11,534 nt of DNA from an uncultured Clostridia bacterium (lineage in GTDB: Bacteria; Bacillota; Clostridia; TANB77; CAG-508). Below are positions 1 through 7,176 of this stretch, piece by piece (positions within the stretch are counted from its first letter, which is position 1; the number at the start of each line of letters is the position of its first letter). Below the pieces are notes generated by a model that was given only the letters and a program-made list of their open reading frames with translations, was not told the DNA's origin and searched no databases. The stretch lies in assembly GCA_947632525.1 (NCBI GenBank), contig CANRPQ010000032.1, positions 1 to 11,534 of the forward strand. Reading direction: 5' to 3'. A program made the position numbers and the translations under genes.

Positions 1-6
1 TAAATT

Positions 7-969
7 ATGGCAGTAGTTGCAATGAAACAATTACTAGAAGCTGGTGTTCATTTTGGACATCAAACAAGAAGATGGGATCCTAAAATGGCTGAATATATTT
101 TTCAAGCTAGAAATGGTATTCACATCATCGACCTACAAAAGACATCTAAAAAATTAGACGAAGCATATGCATTCTTAAAAGAACAAGCAGAAGCTGGAAA
201 AACAGTTTTGTTTGTAGGAACAAAAAAACAAGCACAAGATTGTGTTAAAGAAGCTGCAGAAAAATGCGGTATGTACTATGTTAATCAAAGGTGGTTAGGT
301 GGTACATTAACAAACTTCTCAACAATTAGAAAAAGAATTGGAAGATTAATTGAACTTCAAACAATGCAAGAGGATGGCACATTTGAAGTATTACCTAAAA
401 AAGAAGTTATTCTTTTAAAGAAAGAAATGGAAAAACTAGAAAAGAACCTTGGTGGAATAAAAGAAATGACAGAACTACCAGGAGTTATGTTCATAGTAGA
501 TCCTAAAAAAGAAAGAATTGGAATTTTAGAAGCTAGAAAATTAGGAATTCCAGTTATTGGTTTAATAGATACTAACTGCAATCCAGAAGATGTAGATTAT
601 GCAATCCCTGGAAACGACGATGCTATTCGTGCAGTTAAATTAATTGCAGATTGTATGGCAAATGCAGTTATAGAAGGAAGACAAGGCGAATCTATGGAAA
701 CAGTAGAAGAAGCTGTTGAAACTGAACAAGTAGCTGAACCTACTGATATGGAAGAAGTTGTAGCTGAAGCTGAAACTGAAGCTAAAACTGAAGTTGAAGT
801 TGAAGAAAAAGAAGCAGCTCCAGTTGAAGAAGTTGTTGAAGAAAAACCTGCAAAAGCAGAAAAAGAGGAAACAGTTAAAGAAGTAGAAGCTACTGAAACC
901 GAAACTGTTGAAGTAGAAAAACCAAAAAGAGGTAGAAAAAAAGCTAAAACTGAAGAAGTAGCTGAATAA
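7..969 (+). CDS. rpsB: 30S ribosomal protein S2 with long acidic C-terminal extension
   Basis: Structural protein of the small ribosomal subunit, needed to recruit S1 and assemble translation-competent 30S particles. The N-terminus shows the S2 signature MKQLLEAGVHFGHQ (residues 6-19), followed by RRWDPKM. Other family blocks are the NQRWLGGTLTN stretch (93-103) and the IDTNCNP and IPGNDDA blocks (187-206). The conserved body ends near residue 228. Residues 229-320 are a low-complexity tail rich in Glu, Val, Ala and Thr, ending in a basic patch KPKRGRKKAK. Most S2 proteins are about 230-260 residues, so 320 is long. An in-frame stop at 1-3 precedes the ATG at 7. The internal ATG at 22 is an alternative, but MAVVxMKQLL is the usual family N-terminus. 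The promoter and RBS lie outside the window. tsf follows, as in most bacteria. Identity is certain; the role of the tail is unknown. Confidence 0.98.
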   Translation: MAVVAMKQLLEAGVHFGHQTRRWDPKMAEYIFQARNGIHIIDLQKTSKKLDEAYAFLKEQAEAGKTVLFVGTKKQAQDCVKEAAEKCGMYYVNQRWLGGTLTNFSTIRKRIGRLIELQTMQEDGTFEVLPKKEVILLKKEMEKLEKNLGGIKEMTELPGVMFIVDPKKERIGILEARKLGIPVIGLIDTNCNPEDVDYAIPGNDDAIRAVKLIADCMANAVIEGRQGESMETVEEAVETEQVAEPTDMEEVVAEAETEAKTEVEVEEKEAAPVEEVVEEKPAKAEKEETVKEVEATETETVEVEKPKRGRKKAKTEEVAE

Positions 970-976
970 TAAAAAA

Positions 977-1024
977 GAGGATGTATCTTATCCTTATACA
1001 CAAGGAGAAAAAGGTACATCCTTT
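977..1024 (+). other. Two-tier hairpin between rpsB and tsf
   Basis: AGGATGTA (978-985) pairs perfectly with TACATCCT (1015-1022). Inside it, TCCTT (991-995) pairs with AAGGA (1002-1006) around a 6-base loop. The 3' side is followed only by TT and then A-rich sequence, so a strong terminator on the plus strand is unlikely. It could act as an RNA-processing, stability or partial attenuation element that sets the S2 to EF-Ts ratio. The structure is read from the sequence; the function is inference. Confidence 0.55.
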
Positions 1025-1059
1025 AAAAATACAATTAATATTTTAAGGAGGAGTTTTAA

Positions 1060-1941
1060 ATGATTAGTGCTGAACAAGTTAAACAATTAAGAGAAAAAAC
1101 AGGTGCAGGAATGATGGACTGCAAAAAAGTATTAACAGAAACTAATGGCGACGAGGAAAAAGCAATTGAACTTTTGCGTGAAAGAGGAATTGCAAAAGCC
1201 GCTAAAAAATCAGATAGAATCGCAGCTGAAGGACTAGTTACAACATATGTAACAGAAAACCAAAAAGTAGGTGTTGTAGTAGAAGTTAATGCAGAAACTG
1301 ACTTTGTCGCTAAAAATGAAGAATTCAGAACTTTTGTTAATGATGTTGCAAAGCAAGTAGCAGAAAAAGCACCTAGCACAGTTGAAGAATTATTATCACA
1401 AACATCTATAGCAGAACCTGATAAAACAGTACAAGATGTATTAACAAATAAAATTGCTACTATTGGTGAAAACATGTCAATACGTAGATTTGAAAGATTT
1501 GAAACAAATGGATTAATAGAAAGCTATATTCATGGAGACGGAAAAATCGGTGTTTTAGTAGAACTAGAAGGTGGAAACTCTGAACTTGCAAAGGATGTTT
1601 GCATGCAAATTGCAGCAGCAAGACCTGAATATTTAGATAGAGAAGCAGTTCCAGCTGATAGAGTAGAACATGAAATGGAAATTTTAAAAGCACAAGCTGT
1701 TAATGAGGGAAAACCAGAAGCAGTTGCTGAAAAAATTGTACAAGGTAGAATAGGTAAATTCTATGGAGAGATTTGCTTAGTAGAGCAAGACTTCGTAAAA
1801 GATCCAGACCAAAAAGTTGGAAAACTAGTAGAATCTAAAGGAGCAAAAATTATTAGATTTGTTAGATTTGAAAAAGGCGAAGGATTACAAAAAAGAGAAG
1901 AAAATTTCGCTGAAGAAGTAGCAAAACAAATGGGAAAATAA
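1060..1941 (+). CDS. tsf: Translation elongation factor Ts
   Basis: Guanine-nucleotide exchange factor that releases GDP from EF-Tu in the cytoplasm. The N-terminal UBA-like domain covers about residues 1-45 and carries the signature LREKTGAGMMDCKKVL (10-25). The EF-Tu-contacting TDFVAKNEEF motif follows at 80-89, within the conserved VEVNAETDFV block. The remainder forms the two-part core domain, with a duplicate-like VLVELEGGNSELAKD block mid-protein and the MQIAAARPEYL stretch. At 293 residues it is the full-length bacterial form. The start is set by a strong TAAGGAGGAG ribosome binding site at 1044-1053, 6 bases upstream of ATG. Translation ends at tandem TAA codons just before a strong terminator. 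It lies downstream of rpsB and is probably co-transcribed with it. Nothing about the protein is odd. Confidence 0.98.
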   Translation: MISAEQVKQLREKTGAGMMDCKKVLTETNGDEEKAIELLRERGIAKAAKKSDRIAAEGLVTTYVTENQKVGVVVEVNAETDFVAKNEEFRTFVNDVAKQVAEKAPSTVEELLSQTSIAEPDKTVQDVLTNKIATIGENMSIRRFERFETNGLIESYIHGDGKIGVLVELEGGNSELAKDVCMQIAAARPEYLDREAVPADRVEHEMEILKAQAVNEGKPEAVAEKIVQGRIGKFYGEICLVEQDFVKDPDQKVGKLVESKGAKIIRFVRFEKGEGLQKREENFAEEVAKQMGK

Positions 1942-1950
1942 TAAATACAA

Positions 1951-1981
1951 AAAAGAGGGTTCATTAGGAACCCTTTTTTTT
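1951..1981 (+). terminator. Intrinsic terminator after tsf
   Basis: AGGGTTC (1956-1962) pairs with GAACCCT (1968-1974) around an ATTAG loop. The upstream A-run extends the stem against the downstream T-run (1974-1981). It closes the rpsB-tsf transcript and insulates it from the metal operon. The A-rich 5' flank means it may also work weakly on the other strand. Confidence 0.92.
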
Positions 1982-2003
1982 CTGTAAAAAAATATTAAAA
2001 CTA

Positions 2004-2032
2004 TTGACAAAAACAAAAAATCAGCATATCAT
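2004..2032 (+). promoter_or_regulatory. Promoter of the cadC-cadA-like operon
   Basis: A perfect -35 TTGACA (2004-2009), a 17-base spacer and -10 TATCAT (2027-2032; 5 of 6 to consensus) form a housekeeping-sigma promoter. The predicted start is near 2039, inside the inverted repeat described next. That placement fits repression by blocking polymerase. Confidence 0.85.
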
Positions 2033-2033
2033 G

Positions 2034-2059
2034 AATATATGAACAAGTAATCATATATA
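2034..2059 (+). promoter_or_regulatory. Probable ArsR/SmtB-type 12-2-12 operator
   Basis: The left half ends in ATATGAACA (2037-2045) and the right half begins TAATCATAT (2048-2056), separated by 2 bases. Nine of 12 positions match when the 12-base arms are folded. The outer part, ATATATGA (2035-2042) with TCATATAT (2051-2058), is perfectly symmetric. The left half matches the ATATGAACA half-site typical of ArsR/SmtB-family operators. It spans the expected transcription start, so a bound repressor would occlude polymerase. The repressor assignment is inference from the adjacent cadC-type gene. Confidence 0.75.
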
Positions 2060-2073
2060 CTATAAAATAGTAT
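2057..2073 (+). repeat. Perfect 7-bp inverted repeat upstream of the cadC start
   Basis: ATACTAT (2057-2063) and ATAGTAT (2067-2073) flank an AAA loop. It adjoins the predicted operator and lies 8 bases before the AGGAGG ribosome binding site (2081-2086). It may be a second repressor site or a weak mRNA hairpin; being A/T-only except one G-C pair, it could also be chance. Confidence 0.45.
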
Positions 2074-2093
2074 TAATATTAGGAGGTAACATT

Positions 2094-2453
2094 ATGCAAG
2101 AAGAATTTATATGTCAAGAAAATTGCCCACATTTAGCAAAAATACATGAAGTAGAAGTTAACAAAATTCCGAGAGAAGAATTACAAAGTTTATCTGAAAT
2201 ATTTAAGCTATTTAGTGATGAAACAAGGCTTAGAATTATTTGTAACCTTCTAAATACAGAGCTTTGTGTATGTGACTTATGTGAGTTACTAAATTTAAAT
2301 CAATCTGCTGTATCACATCAATTACAATTATTAAGAGGGAGCAAATTAGTAAAATACAGAAAAGAGGGAAAGCAAGTATTTTATAGCTTAAAAGATGAAC
2401 ACATTGAAAATATTATCAAAATTGCTTTAGCACATATGAGAGAAGAAAAGTAA
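2094..2453 (+). CDS. cadC: CadC-type ArsR/SmtB metal-responsive transcriptional repressor
   Basis: Cytoplasmic winged-helix repressor expected to leave its operator when it binds Cd, Pb or Zn. The 119-residue length is typical. The recognition helix lies around residues 68-82 (LNQSAVSHQLQLLRG) and the wing around 86-99. The alpha3 motif ELCVCDL supplies Cys58 and Cys60, and the N-terminal arm has Cys7 and Cys11. These are the same four positions that form the thiolate metal site in plasmid pI258 CadC. Asp101, His103, His114 and Glu117 also occupy the positions of that family's dimer-interface alpha5 zinc site. The start is fixed by AGGAGGT at 2081-2087. It is followed 12 bases later by the ATPase gene with its own AGGAGA site, so the two form an operon. 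Autoregulation is inferred from the operator-like repeat over the promoter. Extra Cys50 and Cys63 are present. Confidence 0.94.
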   Translation: MQEEFICQENCPHLAKIHEVEVNKIPREELQSLSEIFKLFSDETRLRIICNLLNTELCVCDLCELLNLNQSAVSHQLQLLRGSKLVKYRKEGKQVFYSLKDEHIENIIKIALAHMREEK

Positions 2454-2465
2454 GGAGAGATAGAT

Positions 2466-4439
2466 ATGGCATGTAACAATTTATGCAATGAAAATGATAA
2501 TTTAAAAAATAAAAATATGGTAGAAAATGAAGAATATGAAGGAAATAATAAAAAAGAAACTATTTTATATATTATTTCTATATTTACATTTTTAATTACA
2601 TTCATTCCTATTATTCCAAATGTTATAAAAATAGTATTATATATTATAACTATTTTATTATCAGGATATGAATTATTTTTAAGTGGAATAAAAAATATTT
2701 TTCATTTAAAGTTTGAAGAAGACACATTAATGACCATTGCAGTTATATCAGCATGTATTCTAGGGGATTTTAGAGAAGCTTGCCTAGTAGTTTTATTGTT
2801 CCGCCTAGGCGAATTTATAGAAGATATGGCAATTAATAAATCAAATAGACATATTGAAAACATTGTTGACATGAAGGTAGAAACAGCAAATAGGTATAAA
2901 AGCGGTAGTCAGAATGAATTAGAAGTAGTATCAGTAGAAGAATTACAAGTTGGAGATAAAATTTTAATAAAACCAGGAGAAATGATACCAGTAGACTGCA
3001 AAGTCTTATCTGGAAAGTCACAGCTAGATACATCAAGATTAACAGGAGAAAGTGAACCAAAATTAATAGAACCGGGTAAAGAAATTTTATCAGGAAATAT
3101 AAACTTAAATGGAAGTATTGAAGCAGAGGTAATACGCCAATATAAAGATTCTACTGCATCTCAAATTATTGATTTAGTATATGAGGCAACCAACAACAAG
3201 GGAAAAACAGAAAAATTTATTACTAAATTTTCTAGAATTTATACACCAATGATAATGATTTTGGCATTAGCAATTATTATAATACCTATTATACTTGGGC
3301 TAGATATGAGAACATGGATCACAAGAGCGTTGGTATTTTTAGTAGCTGCATGCCCATGTAGTATAGTAATTTCAATACCATTAGCGTTTTTCTCTTGTAT
3401 AGGCGTACTTTCTAAAAAAGGACTATTGGTTAAAGGTACCAAACATATTGAAGATTTTGCAAAGGCAAAGGTTATATGCTTTGATAAAACAGGAACAATA
3501 ACAACTGGCAAAATGGTAATAGATGATATAAAAATTTACAATGACAAAAATATATTAAGTTCTATAAATGATAGCAATACTCAAGATAGTAAGCAAATAG
3601 ATGGAACAGCTAAAAAACAATTCTTCTCATATTTATATAGCTTAGAACATTTATCAAATCATCCAATAGCTAATAGTATAGAAACTGAAATAGAAAAACA
3701 AGGCCTAAACAAAAAAGAATTGCTACAAACAGTATCAAATGAAGAGGAAATTGCAGGATATGGGGTAAAAGGGGTAATTAAAGGAAAAGAAGTATTATTC
3801 GGAAATAAAAAATTATTAGATAAAAATAAAATTAATTATCCTAACGACCTTCAAGATAGCGGAGTTTATCTAGCAATAGACGGAGAACTAGTAGGATATA
3901 TTGTTCTTAAAGAAGAAATTAGAAATGGGTTAGAAAATTTAAAATCAAAATTGAACAAAGTAGGAATAAAAAAGGTTGTAATGTTAACTGGAGATGAGCA
4001 TAAAAGAGCAGAAAAAATTGCACAAAAATTAGGAAAAATTGAGGTATATTCTCAACTACTTCCACAACAAAAACTAGAAAAAGTAGAAGAATTAAAAAAT
4101 AATGGAAAAGTAATATTTGTAGGAGACGGAATTAATGACAGTCCTGTACTTGCATCAGCAGATTTTAGTATTTCTATGGGAGAGGGAACTCAAATTGCTA
4201 GTAATACAGCAGATAGTATTTTAATTACAAACCAAATATCTAGTATACCAAGTATGATAAAAACGTCAAAATCAGCAATGTCAATTATCTATTTTAATAT
4301 AATTTTTTCACTACTTACAAAATTAATTGTTCTCATTTTAGGAATTATAGGGTATGCACCAATATGGCTTGCAGTTTTTGCAGATGTAGGTGTTACACTA
4401 ATTACAGTATTAAATAGCATAAGAATTTATAAAAAGTAA
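2466..4439 (+). CDS. cadA: P1B-type Zn/Cd/Pb-translocating ATPase lacking an N-terminal HMA domain
   Basis: Inner-membrane pump expected to export divalent soft metals using ATP. Motifs in order: actuator TGES (193-196); the membrane metal site CPC (296-298) in AACPCSIVISIPLAF; phosphorylation DKTGT (340-344, Asp340); the P1B-specific His-Pro pair (399-400); and hinge GDGINDS (553-559). Lys619 in the seventh and Asp640 in the eighth membrane helix are 21 residues apart, the same spacing as the Lys/Asp pair of E. coli ZntA. With CPC this supports the P1B-2 (Zn/Cd/Pb) class. Hydrophobic segments fit eight helices: two near 33-72, two near 88-118, then about 258-277, 285-313, 603-628 and 631-650. 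At 657 residues it is shorter than typical CadA because there is no GMTCxxC HMA domain. The roughly 30-residue N-terminus has only Cys3 and Cys7. The symbol reflects family and neighbour; the exact metal is not proven. Confidence 0.93.
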   Translation: MACNNLCNENDNLKNKNMVENEEYEGNNKKETILYIISIFTFLITFIPIIPNVIKIVLYIITILLSGYELFLSGIKNIFHLKFEEDTLMTIAVISACILGDFREACLVVLLFRLGEFIEDMAINKSNRHIENIVDMKVETANRYKSGSQNELEVVSVEELQVGDKILIKPGEMIPVDCKVLSGKSQLDTSRLTGESEPKLIEPGKEILSGNINLNGSIEAEVIRQYKDSTASQIIDLVYEATNNKGKTEKFITKFSRIYTPMIMILALAIIIIPIILGLDMRTWITRALVFLVAACPCSIVISIPLAFFSCIGVLSKKGLLVKGTKHIEDFAKAKVICFDKTGTITTGKMVIDDIKIYNDKNILSSINDSNTQDSKQIDGTAKKQFFSYLYSLEHLSNHPIANSIETEIEKQGLNKKELLQTVSNEEEIAGYGVKGVIKGKEVLFGNKKLLDKNKINYPNDLQDSGVYLAIDGELVGYIVLKEEIRNGLENLKSKLNKVGIKKVVMLTGDEHKRAEKIAQKLGKIEVYSQLLPQQKLEKVEELKNNGKVIFVGDGINDSPVLASADFSISMGEGTQIASNTADSILITNQISSIPSMIKTSKSAMSIIYFNIIFSLLTKLIVLILGIIGYAPIWLAVFADVGVTLITVLNSIRIYKK

Positions 4440-4445
4440 TTATTA

Positions 4446-4470
4446 ATCTAAGTAATTTTCTTGCTTAGAT
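4446..4470 (+). other. Hairpin overlapping the -35 region downstream of the ATPase gene
   Basis: ATCTAAGTAA (4446-4455) pairs with TTGCTTAGAT (4461-4470), with one G-T wobble, around a TTTTC loop. No T-run follows on either strand, so it is a poor intrinsic terminator. It begins 7 bases after the ATPase stop, and its 3' arm contains the proposed -35 of the next promoter. It could stabilize the 3' end of the cad mRNA or be a protein-binding dyad; both are inference. Confidence 0.5.
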
Positions 4471-4489
4471 AGTACAAGTTTGATATAAT
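4461..4489 (+). promoter_or_regulatory. Extended -10 promoter for the membrane protein/rluD/rluB operon
   Basis: A consensus TATAAT (4484-4489) is preceded by TG one base away (TGATATAAT), giving a full extended -10. A weak -35 TTGCTT (4461-4466) lies 17 bases upstream. The start would be near 4496, leaving a leader of about 50 bases to the ATG at 4546. Confidence 0.75.
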
Positions 4490-4545
4490 AACAAGCATAA
4501 GATGTTATAAATTACTAAATTGACATTTGAGGGAGAGATACAATA

Positions 4546-6228
4546 ATGACGAATAAAACAAAAATTAAATTTCATATTATTGCAATATTTTGCATTTTAA
4601 TATTTTGCTTTTCTTTAACACCAGTTACTTTTCAAAACGATACTTATTATAGTATTGCAATAGGAAAACATATTATAGAAACAGGAAATATTGACATGCA
4701 GGATCCATTCTCTTGGCATGAAGACTTACCATATACCTATCCACATTGGGCATATGATGTAGGAACCTATTTAATTTATCAGCTAGGTGAAAATGTAGGA
4801 ATTGGCGGATTTTGCGCATTGTATATTTCCACAATAATACTAGCAATGATATTAGGCATACTTATTTATTACATTTTAAATAAATTATGCAAAAATCCAC
4901 TTGTCAGTTTAGTTATATCTATGGTGATAATGTACTTATTAAAAGACTTTATAACCGCAAGAGCACAACTTACAACATACATTTTATTTGCACTTACAAT
5001 TTTGTTTATAGAACAATTTATAAAAACAAAAAAGAAAAGGTATGCAATTTACTTAATAATTATTCCAATATTACTTGCTAATCTACATGTTGCAGTATGG
5101 CCATTCTATTTTGTATTATACTTACCTTATGTAGCAGAATATCTACTTGCAGTTATATGCGATGCAAAAATATATTATTGGTTTATTATTAAATGGAATG
5201 AATTAAAATTAAAGAAGATATCAAAAAAAGGAAATCCAGAAAAAATTGGAAAAATACAAGAGAAAATTGCAAAATTACAATTACAAAAAGAAAATGCCTC
5301 AGAAGCTACTATGAAAAGAAGAAAGCATCCATATAAAGTAATTTTCAAAAAGGAACCTGCAGTTAAATGGTTAATTGTAATAATGATTATCTGCATATTT
5401 ACAGGATTAATAACTCCTTTAGGAACAGTTCCATACACATACCTTATAAAAACAATGCAAGGAAACACAACTCAAAATATTAGTGAGCATCAACCATTAA
5501 CACTAATCAATAATAAAGCTATGCTAATTACTTTTGCAGTATATATTTTGCTTTTAATTTTTACAGATACAAAGGCAACTTTACGAGACTTTTTTATGAT
5601 TGCAGGTCTTACTTTATTAAGCTTTATGTCTCGTAGGCAAACTGCATTGTTTGCTATTATTTGTGGATTTATATTTGCAAAATTAGTTGCGCAATTAATT
5701 GATAAGTATGATAAAAAAGGAACAAAAGCAGTTGTAGAATTTATGACTACTATTCTTGGAAAAATATTAACACTATTAATTGTAATATTACTAAGCTTTT
5801 TTATGTACAGAGGAAAAGAAAAAAATCAGTTTGTAAATGAAAACTCTTATCCAGTAGAAGCCTCTAATTATATATTACAAAATTTAGATATAGAAAATAT
5901 TAGGTTATTTAATGAGTATAATTACGGAAGTTACCTACTTTTTAGAGGTATACCTGTATTTATCGACTCTAGAGCAGACTTATATGCACCAGAATTTAAT
6001 GGTACTAAAAACGAAGAAGGAAAATGGGAAGGAAGAGATATTTTCTCAGACTATATTAATGTTTCTAACATTAGTACTTACTATGAAGACAAAATGGAAG
6101 AATATGATATCACACACGTTATTACTGGAAAGAAAACAAAATTAAATATGTTTCTATCAAGAGATGAAAACTATAAAGAATTATATTCTGACAACAGCTT
6201 TGTAGTTTATGAAAGATTAAGTAATTAA
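4546..6228 (+). CDS. Polytopic GT-C-like membrane protein, function unknown
   Basis: A 560-residue integral membrane protein with about ten hydrophobic segments, a large cytoplasmic-type insert and a soluble C-terminus. After the first helix (9-27) an exterior-type loop reads NDTYYSIAIGKHII (31-44), then QDPFSW (52-57) and HWAYDV (67-72). An early acidic loop, a later NLH (179-181) in a membrane helix and an SRRQ (362-365) are features I associate with uncharacterised GT-C-fold glycosyltransferase-like proteins. The C-terminal block has FNEYNYGSYLLF (455-466) and FIDSRADLY (472-480), which also recur in that group. Residues 221-270 form a highly charged Lys/Glu-rich insert with coiled-coil character. 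The start follows GGGAG at 4531-4535. rluD begins 21 bases after its stop, so the genes are probably co-transcribed. A lipid-linked sugar transferase is plausible, but substrate and activity cannot be read from the sequence. Confidence 0.7.
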   Translation: MTNKTKIKFHIIAIFCILIFCFSLTPVTFQNDTYYSIAIGKHIIETGNIDMQDPFSWHEDLPYTYPHWAYDVGTYLIYQLGENVGIGGFCALYISTIILAMILGILIYYILNKLCKNPLVSLVISMVIMYLLKDFITARAQLTTYILFALTILFIEQFIKTKKKRYAIYLIIIPILLANLHVAVWPFYFVLYLPYVAEYLLAVICDAKIYYWFIIKWNELKLKKISKKGNPEKIGKIQEKIAKLQLQKENASEATMKRRKHPYKVIFKKEPAVKWLIVIMIICIFTGLITPLGTVPYTYLIKTMQGNTTQNISEHQPLTLINNKAMLITFAVYILLLIFTDTKATLRDFFMIAGLTLLSFMSRRQTALFAIICGFIFAKLVAQLIDKYDKKGTKAVVEFMTTILGKILTLLIVILLSFFMYRGKEKNQFVNENSYPVEASNYILQNLDIENIRLFNEYNYGSYLLFRGIPVFIDSRADLYAPEFNGTKNEEGKWEGRDIFSDYINVSNISTYYEDKMEEYDITHVITGKKTKLNMFLSRDENYKELYSDNSFVVYERLSN

Positions 6229-6249
6229 TAAAAAATAAAGGAGAAAAAG

Positions 6250-7176
6250 TTGAAAGAACTTGTTGTAGAAGGACAAACACAGAGATTAGACAAATATATA
6301 GCAGAAAAAGAAGAATTATCTCGTATGATGATACAAAAATTAATAGAAGAAGGGAATATTTTAGTAAATGGTGAAACAACAAAGCCTTCTTATCAAGTAC
6401 GAAATGGAGATAGAATTATAATACAAATACCAGAGATAAAACAAACCAATTTGAAAGAGCAAGAAATTCCTCTTGACATTATTTATGAAGATAATGATAT
6501 TGTAGTAGTAAATAAGGCAAAAGGAATGGTGGTACATCCAGCAGTAGGAAATCCTGACGGAACTTTAGTTAATGCAATTATGGCTCACTGTAAAGGAAAT
6601 CTATCTGGTATTGGTGGAGAATTAAGACCTGGCATAGTACACAGATTAGATAAAGACACATCAGGATTACTTATCATAGCTAAAAATGACAAAGCACACT
6701 TGGCTATGAGTGAGCAAATTCAAAATAGACAAGTGAAAAAAACATATCTAGCATTAGTAAGAGGAGTTATAGCTGAAAACGAAGCAACTATAAAAATGCC
6801 AATAGGAAGAAGCACCAAGGATAGAAAAAAAATGGCAGTAGTTAAAAATGGAAAAGAAGCAATTACCCATTTCAAAGTATTAGATAGATTTTCTAAATAC
6901 ACTTATATAGAAGTTAAAATCGAAACTGGTAGAACACATCAAATTAGAGTACACATGGCAGAAATAGGATATCCTGTTATAGGAGATTTAGTATATTCGA
7001 ATGGAAAGAATGAATTTGGAGTAGAAGGACAAATGTTACATGCGAAAAGCTTAGATTTTAAACATCCTATAACTGAAAAGCAAATGCACTTAGAAGCTCC
7101 ATTACCAGAATATTTTGAAAAGATTTTAGAAGATTTAAAGGCAAAAAATAGTCCAGTAGGGAAAGAGGAAAATTAA
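6250..7176 (+). CDS. rluD: RluD/RluA-family 23S rRNA pseudouridine synthase
   Basis: Converts specific uridines to pseudouridine in RNA, most likely in 23S rRNA. An N-terminal S4 RNA-binding domain (about residues 12-58, RLDKYIAEKEELSR then ILVNG) precedes the catalytic domain. The family signature HRLDKDTSGLL is at 131-141, with Asp134 as the predicted nucleophile. GRTHQIRVHMAEIGYPVIGD in the C-terminal half is the second conserved motif. At 308 residues it is a normal RluD length. The start is TTG at 6250, chosen because AAAGGAGA (6237-6244) is ideally placed and the protein then begins just before the S4 domain. The stop codon overlaps the next start in TAATG, indicating translational coupling. 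The exact target position in rRNA is not determined by the sequence. Confidence 0.95.
   Translation: MKELVVEGQTQRLDKYIAEKEELSRMMIQKLIEEGNILVNGETTKPSYQVRNGDRIIIQIPEIKQTNLKEQEIPLDIIYEDNDIVVVNKAKGMVVHPAVGNPDGTLVNAIMAHCKGNLSGIGGELRPGIVHRLDKDTSGLLIIAKNDKAHLAMSEQIQNRQVKKTYLALVRGVIAENEATIKMPIGRSTKDRKKMAVVKNGKEAITHFKVLDRFSKYTYIEVKIETGRTHQIRVHMAEIGYPVIGDLVYSNGKNEFGVEGQMLHAKSLDFKHPITEKQMHLEAPLPEYFEKILEDLKAKNSPVGKEEN

Noticed and set aside
597..1475. Long minus-strand open frames opposite rpsB and tsf
   Set aside because: They mirror strongly conserved plus-strand genes. Their products are Ser/Thr/Val-rich shadows of the Glu-rich coding strand and they lack ribosome binding sites.
4446..4470. Hairpin after the ATPase gene as an intrinsic terminator
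   Set aside because: No T-run follows on either strand and the stem is A/T-rich; reported only as a dyad or hairpin.
4520..4543. TTGACA at 4520-4525 as a second promoter for the membrane-protein gene
   Set aside because: The only -10-like TACAAT (4538-4543) is 12 bases away, too close, and would put the start past the ATG.
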